DNA from: an uncultured Pleurocapsa sp.
GTDB lineage: Bacteria; Cyanobacteriota; Cyanobacteriia; Cyanobacteriales; Xenococcaceae
Direction: 5' to 3'
DNA: 8,714 nt
Assembly: GCA_937884735.1 (NCBI GenBank)
Contig: CAKZYI010000363.1
Location: 1 to 8,714 of the forward strand
Part shown: piece after piece, positions 1-6,544 of the stretch
How the letters are laid out: each line of letters starts with the position of its first letter
How positions within the stretch are numbered: the first letter of the stretch is position 1
Notes under the pieces: generated by a model
The model's input: the letters and a program-made list of their open reading frames with translations, nothing else
Databases searched by the model: none
Told to the model about the DNA's origin: nothing
Made by a program: the position numbers and the translations under genes

Positions 1-1030
1 GACCTGTAGCCTACTCGGTGTGAAACATAGAAACCATGCCTGTAGGAAGATAAAGGCTTGTGCTACGGCGACGCGCTTCTAGATCTAATTCATCTCCTGG
101 GGTAACAAGACGAGTCGGATCGGCAATGTGAATCCAAAGTTTAATGGTGCCATCTTCTAAATATTCAACACTCAGACCATCATCAATTTCAGTCGTACTT
201 TCATCATCAATGGTACAAACTTTAAGATGAGTTAGGTCTATATAACTTGAGTCAGCTTCAACAAGATCTGATTGAAGTCGAGGTTGCACCACATCAAGCA
301 CCTTTTTAGAAAAGTTTACAGGATAGGAACTACGACGTAAAAACAGATTTTCATGCTCGCTCCACCATCCTATATCCACCAATAGATCGAATGCTCCTTG
401 GGCATCAAATTTTCGACCTATCTCTTTGATTATTTCCTGAGCTACTTTAGAAGTGCCTTCCATCCCCAATGCCAACTTTTCTAAGGACTCTAAGCGCAAA
501 CGGTCGCTGTCGCTCCACTCGATAGTATTTCCCCCTAAAGCCTGCTTAATATGCTCAACAAACTCAGTTTTTTCTCGTTCTTTCTGCTCTTGAACTTCTA
601 GCTGATGCCTAATTTCTTCGACTTGACTTGATGGACTGGGCTCGTAGCGATAGCCTATCTTTTTAAAATAAATATTATCTTGACTCAGCAAACAATGAGC
701 GGCGTAGCAAAGAGGAGGACTTTGCTCAGAAAACAATAACTCTGCCATCTGCATCGGAGTAGTGCTTTCTTCATCTTCTATCAAGATTTCCCAGGCAGTT
801 TCCAAACTTTCTGGGTCTATGTAAAGCTCTACTTCTGCCAAAAAGCTGGCGATCTCCGAAGGTTGATAGAGAACGCCTTCTACTGTGTACTCGACTCTTT
901 GAGGGCGTATTTTATGAGATTGCCCCCCTGCATCGATAACGATCCAGTCTTTCTTACCTTCTGGTCGTTCGGCAACTGCAAGACGACGTTCACCTTGCAC
1001 TCTGAATTCAATCAGCTTTCCTTGTTCCAC
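1..1030 (-). pseudogene. RNase II/R-family exoribonuclease, 5' half, interrupted by an in-frame TAG; partial at window edge
   Basis: Family role: 3'-to-5' hydrolytic exoribonuclease (VacB/RNase II/RNase R group) acting in the cytoplasm on mRNA and rRNA. The reading frame starts with GTG at 1028-1030 (MEQGKLIEFR, the usual cyanobacterial N-terminus) and gives 339 residues before TAG at 11-13. Residues 1-250 are the N-terminal region with OB-fold-like beginnings and a charged helical stretch near 140-160. The RNB domain begins near residue 265; its acidic metal site TIDDESTTEIDD lies at 273-284, with D275, E281, D283 and D284 aligning with the E. coli RNase II Asp cluster. The frame ends at MVSMFHTE, where relatives read on as MFPTEL-ATG. 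After the stop the same frame gives A-T-G, so the TAG replaces a conserved Leu, and His337 replaces a conserved Pro. Only about half of the usual length (roughly 670 residues) precedes the stop, so the truncated product would lack most of the RNB fold. It lies 91 bp behind rpsR. Family is confident; loss of function is inferred. Confidence 0.8.
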
Positions 1031-1121
1031 CAGCTTTGTACTTGAGATTTGCTTACAATACTATTGTACAGTTTACTCTTTGCTGGCAAATTCCATCAAA
1101 ACTGTAAAGAATAGTTTTGCT

Positions 1122-1337
1122 TTAACCTTCTTTATTAACAAAAGGTAGAATGGCGATCGCTCTAGCTCTTTTTACTGCTACAGTTAGATCTCTTTGCTGC
1201 TGTGCGGTTAAACCAGTGATACGACGGGGCAAAATTTTGGCTCTTTCTGTAATAAATTTGCGTAATAACTCTACATCTTTGTAGTCGATAGGATCGCTAG
1301 GTTTGATGGGGGAAAGACGTTTGCGGTAGTATGCCAT
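1122..1337 (-). CDS. rpsR: 30S ribosomal protein S18
   Basis: Small-subunit protein that binds 16S rRNA and pairs with S6 on the platform of the 30S subunit. The 71-residue product has the normal cyanobacterial/plastid length. It carries the S18 signature in order: an N-terminal basic YYRKRLSPIKP segment (3-13), the IDYKDVELLRKFITERAKI helix region (about 17-35), the PRRITGLTAQQQRDL core (37-51) and the KRARAIAILPF C-terminal helix (56-66). ATG at 1335-1337, stop TAA. No strong Shine-Dalgarno sequence precedes it. It follows rpmG by 53 bp and precedes the RNase gene by 91 bp on the same strand; rpl33-rps18 linkage is also seen in plastid genomes. One HIP1 octamer (1153-1160) lies inside the 3' end. 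No sign of damage. Confidence 0.97.
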   Translation of the reverse strand: MAYYRKRLSPIKPSDPIDYKDVELLRKFITERAKILPRRITGLTAQQQRDLTVAVKRARAIAILPFVNKEG

Positions 1338-1390
1338 GGTTATTGAATATAGTTTTCAGATTTTCTAAGTTTATGAGTCTTAAGTAGGTT

Positions 1391-1585
1391 CTACTTAATT
1401 TCTTTGTGAACGGTGTGACTATTGCAATGGGTACAGAATTTCTTCAATTCCATTCTGCCTGTGGTATTGCGACGGTTTTTGGTGGTAGTGTACCTAGATA
1501 CACCAGGAGAACGCTTACTAGTGTTGCTGCGACACTCAGTACATTCCAAAGTAATAATTATACGAACGCCTTTCTTGCTTGCCAT
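1391..1585 (-). CDS. rpmG: 50S ribosomal protein L33, zinc-ribbon (C+) type
   Basis: Small basic large-subunit protein near the E site of the ribosome. The product is 64 residues, the normal cyanobacterial length. It has two CxxC pairs, C15/C18 (CTEC) and C51/C54 (CTHC), so it is the zinc-binding C+ form rather than a zinc-free paralogue. The middle contains the conserved RYTTTKNRRNTTGRMELKKF block (31-50). ATG at 1583-1585; the stop is TAG, which shows that TAG works as an ordinary terminator in this genome. It is the first ribosomal gene of the rpmG-rpsR pair and starts 71 bp after the RDD gene on the same strand; the perfect TATAAT hexamer at 1610-1615 suggests it has its own promoter. Confidence 0.97.
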   Translation of the reverse strand: MASKKGVRIIITLECTECRSNTSKRSPGVSRYTTTKNRRNTTGRMELKKFCTHCNSHTVHKEIK

Positions 1586-1609
1586 GATTTTTGCTATTGC
1601 TGCTTGAGT

Positions 1610-1615
1610 ATTATA
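1610..1615 (-). promoter_or_regulatory. candidate -10 element of rpmG-rpsR
   Basis: On the minus strand this is a perfect TATAAT hexamer, 24 bp before the rpmG start codon, in the 71-bp gap after the RDD gene. No convincing TTGACA-like -35 box lies 16-18 bp further upstream, so the call rests on the -10 alone in AT-rich DNA. Confidence 0.4.
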
Positions 1616-1656
1616 CTTATACGTTTACTAATATAGAAATATAGACACGCAGCTTA

Positions 1657-2202
1657 CTATTTTCGCATACTACGCTGGATTTGACCAAAGATTTTTTTAA
1701 GTCTTAAGTCTAAAGAAAATCCTCTTTCGGTTTGCACCATAAAAGTGCCTGAAATGCGATCGTGTCCAGCTAAATTGGTTTCTTCATCTATCAATGCCAA
1801 AGAACAGTCTATCGCCAGAGGACTAAGAAGCAATAACATAGCTAGACCACTGGTAAAATTCTGCAATCCTGCGATCGCCAAAGCCGATCCTATACCCAAC
1901 ATTGCTTCTCGCTTGGATAGGTTCAACAACTCAGGAAGACGATTAAAGCGGGGGTCGATAACTTTGATATCAAACAACCAGTCTCCTAAGCTTTGACCCC
2001 GATTTTTATCTACGATTAATACTCTTAAAATCCACCAGCCAGGAAGAAATACTAACCACTGAACAATCAAATTAGTGGCAAAAAAAGCACTGATAAACCA
2101 AACGCTCAAAAAATCGATCGCAAATGCCCAAACTCTCCTATCAAGAGGAACTTTAGGATATTTTCTATAATCAGGTTTTAAGGAACGATAATCGTCATAC
2201 AT
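1657..2202 (-). CDS. RDD-family integral membrane protein
   Basis: RDD-family membrane protein of 181 residues; the function of most members is unknown, with transport roles proposed for a few. The first hydrophobic helix (about 23-42) is preceded by Arg22/Arg23 and contains Asp30 in the typical RRVWAFAID arrangement. A second hydrophobic stretch spans about 44-64 (VQWLVFLPGWWILRVLIV). It is followed by the conserved loop NRGQSLGDWLFDIKVID (67-83). Two more membrane segments lie at about 101-118 and 120-138, with Asp132 in the last. The C-terminal GHDRISGTFMV (146-156) matches the family's HDR..GT motif. The last 25 residues are basic and probably cytoplasmic. ATG at 2200-2202, stop TAG; one HIP1 site (1871-1878) inside. 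It lies 71 bp upstream of rpmG on the same strand, but that gap may hold a separate promoter. Family call is confident; substrate unknown. Confidence 0.88.
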   Translation of the reverse strand: MYDDYRSLKPDYRKYPKVPLDRRVWAFAIDFLSVWFISAFFATNLIVQWLVFLPGWWILRVLIVDKNRGQSLGDWLFDIKVIDPRFNRLPELLNLSKREAMLGIGSALAIAGLQNFTSGLAMLLLLSPLAIDCSLALIDEETNLAGHDRISGTFMVQTERGFSLDLRLKKIFGQIQRSMRK

Positions 2203-2204
2203 GA

Positions 2205-2232
2205 TTGATTGCTTGCAATATCGGATTATACT
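2205..2232 (+). promoter_or_regulatory. possible outward (plus-strand) promoter into the gene-free region
   Basis: TTGATT at 2205-2210 and TATACT at 2227-2232 are 16 bp apart, an acceptable sigma-70-type arrangement (TTGA of the -35 kept, five of six at the -10). Transcription from here would start near 2239 and run through the 2285-2402 inverted-repeat element to its T-run. AT-rich DNA gives such matches by chance, so this is tentative. Confidence 0.25.
2225..2230 (-). promoter_or_regulatory. candidate -10 element of the RDD gene
   Basis: Minus-strand TATAAT, 22 bp before the RDD start codon. No good -35 is visible 17 bp upstream. The same bases overlap a plus-strand TATACT (2227-2232), so this short stretch could serve transcription in both directions. 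Confidence 0.4.
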
Positions 2233-2346
2233 TTGTAGCTACTTAGCTCTGAGCTTTTTACTCTTTAACGGGCATTTATCTTTTGGCGTTGGTAATTTAT
2301 TGTATTAAACACAAAATAAGTATGTCTGCTTGTAGCTATTAGCTCT
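2233..2346 (+). repeat. two near-identical direct repeats, TTGTAGCTA(C)TTAGCTCT
   Basis: The 18-mer at 2233-2250 and the 17-mer at 2330-2346 are identical except for one inserted C; a shorter TTTGTAGCTA copy is at 2456-2465. The first copy lies just outside and the second inside the 2285-2402 element. Each copy is partly self-complementary (AGCTA/TAGCT). Confidence 0.5.
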
Positions 2347-2410
2347 TTTAATTGAATCAACATCCGATAATTTTAAAAATTATACTTAGATTTACCAACG
2401 CCTATTTTTT
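2277..2410 (+). repeat. 118-bp element with perfect 11-bp terminal inverted repeats (MITE-like or structured RNA)
   Basis: GGCGTTGGTAA at 2285-2295 is perfectly matched by TTACCAACGCC at 2392-2402. An inner 7-bp pair, TAAGTAT (2317-2323) with ATACTTA (2382-2388), nests inside. The element is flanked by TATCTTTT (2277-2284) and TATTTTTT (2403-2410), which agree at 7 of 8 positions and could be a target-site duplication. There is no ORF inside. This fits a small non-autonomous insertion element (MITE). Alternatively, the T-run after the right arm fits a plus-strand RNA ending in a large hairpin. I prefer the MITE reading because there is no upstream plus-strand gene to terminate. Confidence 0.5.
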
Positions 2411-2905
2411 GAGTTTAGCTATTGTATTTTAAATTCGTGGAATATCATTGTTAAATTTGTAGCTAATGATAAGCATGTTGATAATTAAAGTAAGTATATT
2501 TTAGCTTTTTTTGAAGCTTGCTTTTTTCTATGTTTCTCAAACTGCAAATCGTTATGTATTCACCTGAATTAAGATACCAACATCGGAATGGAGCTTTGAT
2601 CATTTCAAAATTATCATTAGAGTTTAAAAGCACTATTAAAGCCAGTATGCCTTGCTCTATTCGATGTTAGAACTAACTACTTTTAGAGTAATTTTTAGAG
2701 GACTTACCGTTTTTAGCCTAATTGCTCTATGAAGCAAAACTATCTTCAACTATCAAAAGCCCTTTTATATCCAACTAAAAGATTCTTCTATATAACTTTG
2801 AAAAACTTTGTTTGTTCCAAGCCTGTATAAAAAATAATTCAATAATTCTAACTTTGAACCCAGAGATAAGCCAAGGGAAATGTTATTACAATAGCCAAAA
2901 CATTA

Positions 2906-2977
2906 AAATCGCTCTATCTTAAATAACTGCGGTGTATCAACATTTACTTAATATCATAGATTTCCTTAGAGCGATTT
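2906..2977 (-). terminator. long-loop inverted repeat downstream of the STAS gene, possible terminator
   Basis: AAATCGCTCTA (2906-2916) and TAGAGCGATTT (2967-2977) form a perfect 11-bp inverted repeat separated by 50 bp. On the minus strand it begins 24 bp after the STAS stop codon, and its distal arm is followed by a broken T-run (TTTTAATGTTTT). The position suits transcript termination or 3'-end protection, but the 50-nt loop is much larger than in a standard intrinsic terminator. Confidence 0.4.
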
Positions 2978-3001
2978 GACAAAACAGATCGAGAAATTCA
3001 A

Positions 3002-3325
3002 TTAGCCTTTTTGTAACTGTCGGTCAAATTCCGCTCGATCGTCTAAAATAGCAAAATATTTATCCATACTTGTAAGTTCAAAAAGCATTCTTATCTGTTC
3101 GTTGATTGAACATAAGAATAAATCCACTTCCGCAGCTTTTAGTGCCTTAAAAGCTTTTACCAAAGCTCCTAAACCAGAGCTATCCATGAAGGTTACATTA
3201 GAGAAGTCAACTAAAATAGTATGTACGCCACTATCTATACTCTGGTTAATCTGATGTTGAAAATCATTAGTTTTCGTGCCGTCTAAAATACCTTCTGGTT
3301 CAATTATTTGAACTGTGGAATTCAT
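3002..3325 (-). CDS. stand-alone STAS-domain protein (anti-sigma-factor antagonist type)
   Basis: A single STAS domain of the SpoIIAA/RsbV type, 107 residues, normal for the family. Such proteins switch partners by phosphorylation: the unmodified form binds an anti-sigma or regulatory kinase, which inactivates it by phosphorylating a serine. The N-terminal beta strands (residues 3-14) are followed by VHTILVDFSNVTFMDSSGLGAL (34-55). This holds the phospho-site motif D48-S49-S50-G51, where Ser49 aligns with the phosphorylated Ser58 of SpoIIAA. A helix (56-64) and the VDLFLCSINEQIRMLFELT segment (67-85) complete the fold. ATG at 3323-3325, stop TAA. It has no partner kinase or sigma factor beside it; neighbours are ndhH upstream, behind its own terminator, and the gene-free region downstream, so it is probably monocistronic. 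Family is firm; the pathway cannot be read from the window. Confidence 0.92.
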   Translation of the reverse strand: MNSTVQIIEPEGILDGTKTNDFQHQINQSIDSGVHTILVDFSNVTFMDSSGLGALVKAFKALKAAEVDLFLCSINEQIRMLFELTSMDKYFAILDDRAEFDRQLQKG

Positions 3326-3655
3326 TATAGTAAAAACGCTTTTAATATTGTGAAGTATTAAATAAGTATAACAAAGGAAGTGTAATATAACGAGATATAA
3401 AAAGCCTTAATATAGGGTGTTTAATAAGGAAACAAGGATATTAATAGCTATTCAATAAGAATGCGTTTAACGTGCTATTGAACTTTCAAACGACTTTTAT
3501 TTATCTTTTCTCTATTCACGATCAATACTTGATTATTGCACTAAACAGTAAAATTTTAGTTCTTGGTCGTCACCACATCACAACACAAAAATAAAAAAAG
3601 GTGAGGTTTACAACAACTCACCCAACACAATTATTATGACTGCACCATTTACTGT
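3326..3655. other. intergenic region between STAS gene and ndhH (330 bp)
   Basis: Both flanking genes read leftward, so this holds the ndhH 3' end and the STAS 5' region. It contains the ndhH terminator (3593-3622) and most of a 12-bp inverted repeat around it (3541-3659). On the minus strand there is a TATACT hexamer within about 60 bp of the STAS start that could be a -10, without a clear -35. No ORF or RNA gene recognised. Confidence 0.6.
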
Positions 3656-3659
3656 TTAG
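3541..3659. repeat. perfect 12-bp inverted repeat spanning the ndhH stop codon and terminator
   Basis: CTAAACAGTAAA (3541-3552) is perfectly complementary to TTTACTGTTTAG (3648-3659), with 95 bp between. The right arm includes the ndhH stop codon (3656-3658). The intrinsic terminator lies inside, between the arms. The pairing stops sharply on both sides. Confidence 0.6.
3593..3622 (-). terminator. intrinsic terminator of ndhH
   Basis: On the minus strand GGTGAG (rc of 3617-3622) and CTCACC (rc of 3600-3605) form a 6-bp GC-rich stem around an 11-nt loop, followed directly by seven T residues (complement of 3593-3599) and a further T-rich stretch. It begins 33 bp after the ndhH stop codon. Confidence 0.8.
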
Positions 3660-4840
3660 CGATCGACTGACCCCATAATAATATCGACACTACCCAAAAT
3701 TGGCATGATATCAGCTAATTTAACCCCTTTGAGAAGCTCGGGCAGAATTTGCAAATTATTAAAGTCAGGAGCGCGAATTTTCCAACGCCAAGGAAATACA
3801 TTATCATTACCCACAATAAAGATTCCTAGTTCGCCTTTGCCACTTTCTAAACGAACGTAGTGCTCGCCTTCAGGAATTTTAAAAGTAGGAGCAACTTTCT
3901 TTGCTACATACTGATATTCAAAATCATTCCACTGAGACTTTCTTCCCTCAGCCATACGTTTGGCTTCAAGGTTTTCATAAGCACCACCAGGAATTCCTTT
4001 GAGAGCTTGGCGAATTATTTTGAGAGATTCCCTCATTTCGCGAACTCGCACCAAGTAACGAGAAAAACAATCTCCTGCCGTTTCCCAGTGGATGTCCCAA
4101 TCAAAATCGTCATAACATTCATAATGATCTACCTTACGCAAATCCCATTTGACCCCAGAGGCTCTCAACATAGGCCCTGATAAACCCCAATTGATTGCCT
4201 GATCGCGAGTAATCGTTCCCACTCCTTCAACACGGCGACGGAAAATTGGATTGTTGGTAATCAGCTTTTCGTATTCATCGATTTTGGGATCGAAGTAGTC
4301 ACAAAAATCTTCGCACTTGTCAATCCAACCGTAGGGTAAGTCTACAGATACACCACCAATGCGGAAATAATTGTTGTTAACTAGTCTTTGGCCAGTAGCA
4401 GCCTCCCAGAGATCATAAATTAATTCTCGTTCGCGAAAAATGTAGAAGAAAGGAGTTTGCGCGCCAACATCAGCCATGAATGGTCCTAGCCACAGCAAAT
4501 GATTAGCAATGCGATTCAATTCAAGCATAATTACTCGAATGTATTGAGCGCGCTTAGGTACTTCAATTCCTGCTAATTTTTCAGGAGCATTGACAGTAAT
4601 TGCTTCATTAAACATACCCGCAGCATAATCCCAACGGCTTACGTAAGGAACGTACATTACACTGGTACGATTTTCGGCAATTTTCTCCATACCACGATGA
4701 AGATAGCCAATTACAGGCTCACAATCGATTACGTCTTCTCCATCAAGAGTTACAATAAGGCGCAATACGCCGTGCATCGAAGGATGATGAGGTCCCATGT
4801 TCAGAATCATGGGTTCGGTTCTAGTTTCTATTTGTGCCAT
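3656..4840 (-). CDS. ndhH: NAD(P)H-quinone oxidoreductase subunit H (NDH-1, 49-kDa subunit)
   Basis: Subunit H of the thylakoid NDH-1 complex, which passes electrons from ferredoxin to plastoquinone in respiration, cyclic electron flow and CO2 uptake. It sits in the peripheral arm beside the quinone site. The 394 residues match the usual cyanobacterial/plastid length. Visible family blocks are GPHHPSMHG (16-24), the following EPVIGYLHRGMEKIAE and YVSRWDYAAGMFNE segments, the LWLGPFMADVGAQTPFFYIFRERE region, the RIGGVSVDLP block and the C-terminal ILPILGSVDIIMGSVDR-like end, all as in the NiFe-hydrogenase-derived large-subunit fold, without its metal-binding Cys pairs. ATG at 4838-4840, stop TAA. 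Transcribed away from folC; as usual in cyanobacteria, no other ndh gene is adjacent. Intact. Confidence 0.98.
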   Translation of the reverse strand: MAQIETRTEPMILNMGPHHPSMHGVLRLIVTLDGEDVIDCEPVIGYLHRGMEKIAENRTSVMYVPYVSRWDYAAGMFNEAITVNAPEKLAGIEVPKRAQYIRVIMLELNRIANHLLWLGPFMADVGAQTPFFYIFRERELIYDLWEAATGQRLVNNNYFRIGGVSVDLPYGWIDKCEDFCDYFDPKIDEYEKLITNNPIFRRRVEGVGTITRDQAINWGLSGPMLRASGVKWDLRKVDHYECYDDFDWDIHWETAGDCFSRYLVRVREMRESLKIIRQALKGIPGGAYENLEAKRMAEGRKSQWNDFEYQYVAKKVAPTFKIPEGEHYVRLESGKGELGIFIVGNDNVFPWRWKIRAPDFNNLQILPELLKGVKLADIMPILGSVDIIMGSVDR

Positions 4841-5131
4841 AAATCAGCCGTATTTCTTTTATTAAGAGACCTATAATATTTTTACTGCTATTTCTATATC
4901 TTATATATATTATCTAGTTTCCCGTCTGAATCGAAACCGAAAATTTGACAATAACAATATTAGATTTTAAAAATATCCAGATCGAGATCGAAATGCGAAA
5001 ACTAATAGTCAACACTCAAGTATAAATTTTAGATAAGGTTTATCATAAATTTAATGTTTATTAAAGATTTCGATGACGCTTTAGACTATGATTAGACTTA
5101 TCAGACATGAGCGAAAAATAAAGTCAGAATC
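4841..5131. other. divergent intergenic region ndhH / folC
   Basis: 291 bp of AT-rich DNA that must hold the promoters of both divergent genes. Minus-strand TATTAT- and TATAAT-like stretches lie 20-80 bp before ndhH, and TATGAT at 5087-5092 is a possible -10 for folC, but no paired -35 boxes are convincing. A GATCGAGATCGAAA motif is present near 4980. No ORF or RNA gene seen. Confidence 0.5.
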
Positions 5132-6544
5132 ATGGTGGCAAGCGAAAATAAGATCGATTCTCTTTTACAACCTTTTCAACGTTTTGGTGTGAACCTGGGT
5201 CTTAAAAGAATCGAAAAGCTACTGACAGATTTGGGAAATCCTCAAGATCGAGTGCCAATTATTCACGTTGCAGGTACAAATGGAAAAGGCTCGGTATGTG
5301 CCTATCTATCTTCAATTTTAACGGAGAGTAGTTATAAAGTAGGACGCTATACCTCACCTCATCTGATTGATTGGACAGAAAGAATTCATCTCAACGAACA
5401 AGAGATCTCGTCTAGAGATTTGATTCAACTGCTTCAAGATATCCAAAAAGTAATCGATCCAGAAGAAGAAAGTCCAACTCAGTTTGAAGTCATTACCGCC
5501 GCAGCTTGGCTTTATTTTGAGCGATCAAAGGTCGATATTGCGATTATGGAAGTTGGTTTAGGAGGTAGATTGGATGCAACTAATGTTACTAGTAGCACCC
5601 TAATTAGTATTATTACCTCCCTAAGCAGAGAACATTGGCAACGTTTAGGACCTACCTTAGCAGACATTGCAGGAGAAAAAGCTGGCGTACTTAAGCTCAA
5701 TTGTCCAGCAATTGTAGGACAGCTACCATTAGAAGCCAGAGATGTAGTAGCAGCAAAAGCACAGAAGTTGAATTGCCCCGTAACTTGGGTCAAACCAGCC
5801 AAAGAAATTAAAATTCCTCAAAGACATGATGCCAACTGGGCAAAATACGAAAATATAAAATATCCATTGCCCCTGTTGGGAAAAGTTCAACTAAGCAACT
5901 CAGCTTTAGCGATCGCAGCTATTTAAATATTACAGAAACAAGGTTGGAAAATTCCTGAATTAGCAATCCAAACGGGGATGAATAAAACTCGTTGGTTAGG
6001 AAGGCTACAGTGGTCAAGTTGGCTAGGTCATCCTTTATTGATTGATGGAGCGCATAATCCAGCAGCAGCGACTGCCTTGAGACAATATGTAGATACTCTT
6101 AATAAACCTGTCGTATGGGTAATGGGTATGCTAACAACCAAGGATCACGAGGATATTTTTGAAGCATTGTTAAAACCTCGAGATGAACTGCACTTGTTGC
6201 CTGTACCAGACCATAGCAGTGCTGAACCAGCTGAATTAGCAGCGATCGCTTTTAACGTGTGTCCAGAGCTTACTAGTTGCTCAACTCATGAAGACGTTTT
6301 TATTGCATTAGATAAGGCGATCGCTCAAAGTAAGATTCAAAGGGAATATGTGAGCGATCGTTCTTTGTTGGGAGTAGCGACTGTATATGGCAAGGCAAAT
6401 TCCTTTGGTTCAGGAAAGTTAGTCGTAAACATTCCTCAGAGTCAAGAATCTGAGACAGAAAAAGTTATTGTCCTGTGTGGATCGTTATATTTAATTGGGG
6501 CAGTTTTGCAAAAAGTTGGCATGAGAGTAGAAAAGGAAAAATAA
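5132..6544 (+). pseudogene. folC: bifunctional folylpolyglutamate/dihydrofolate synthase, split by an in-frame TAA
   Basis: FolC joins glutamate to dihydropteroate (making dihydrofolate) and extends folate polyglutamate tails, using ATP. One frame runs 5132-6544 with a single TAA at codon 265 (5924-5926). Upstream half (264 residues): the P-loop HVAGTNGKGSV (45-55), TSPHL and the WTERI region, MEVGLGGRLDATNV, SREHWQRLGPTLADIAGEKAG and SNSALAIAAI. After the stop the frame continues ILQKQGWKIPELAIQTGMNKTRWLGRLQW, then DGAHNPAAA, MGMLTTKDHEDIF and VLCGSLYLIG, ending in TAA. Relatives have Gln at the stop position (AIAAxQILQ), so a CAA-to-TAA change explains it. Both halves look undamaged. An internal ATG (5978-5980) could restart translation, giving a 188-residue C-terminal piece without the P-loop. 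Residues about 401-444, before VLCGS, look longer than in relatives. Start ATG 5132 has no strong Shine-Dalgarno. Family is certain; whether the product is functional is open. Confidence 0.9.
5924..5926 (+). other. in-frame TAA within folC
   Basis: This TAA is flanked in the same frame by conserved FolC sequence: NSALAIAAI before and ILQKQGW after. There is no frameshift, since the distance from the ATG at 5132 to the downstream ATG at 5978 is a multiple of three. A C-to-T change in CAA accounts for it. Confidence 0.9.

Larger units (their letters stand above)
2203..3001. other. gene-free region of about 800 bp
   Basis: AT-rich stretch with stops in all frames; I see no recognisable protein remnant, tRNA or rRNA. 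It contains a possible plus-strand promoter (2205-2232), a repeated TTGTAGCTA..TAGCTCT motif (2233-2250, 2330-2346, with a shorter copy at 2456-2465), the 118-bp inverted-repeat-bounded element (2285-2402) and the 72-bp inverted repeat behind the STAS gene (2906-2977). The rest (about 2411-2905) shows nothing I can name. No HIP1 octamer occurs in it, unlike several of the coding segments around it. Confidence 0.7.

Noticed and set aside
1406..1636. Plus-strand ORFs opposite rpmG
   Set aside because: They lie antisense to a clear ribosomal protein gene and resemble no protein family.
2729..2830. Plus-strand 33-codon ORF in the gene-free region (MKQNYLQLSK...)
   Set aside because: No ribosome binding site, no recognisable family, and a length expected by chance.
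3860..4180. Plus-strand 106-residue ORF opposite ndhH
   Set aside because: Antisense shadow of a well-conserved gene; no family resemblance.
5512..5802. Minus-strand 96-residue ORF opposite folC
   Set aside because: Its translation is the reverse-strand reading of the conserved FolC centre; no start context of its own.
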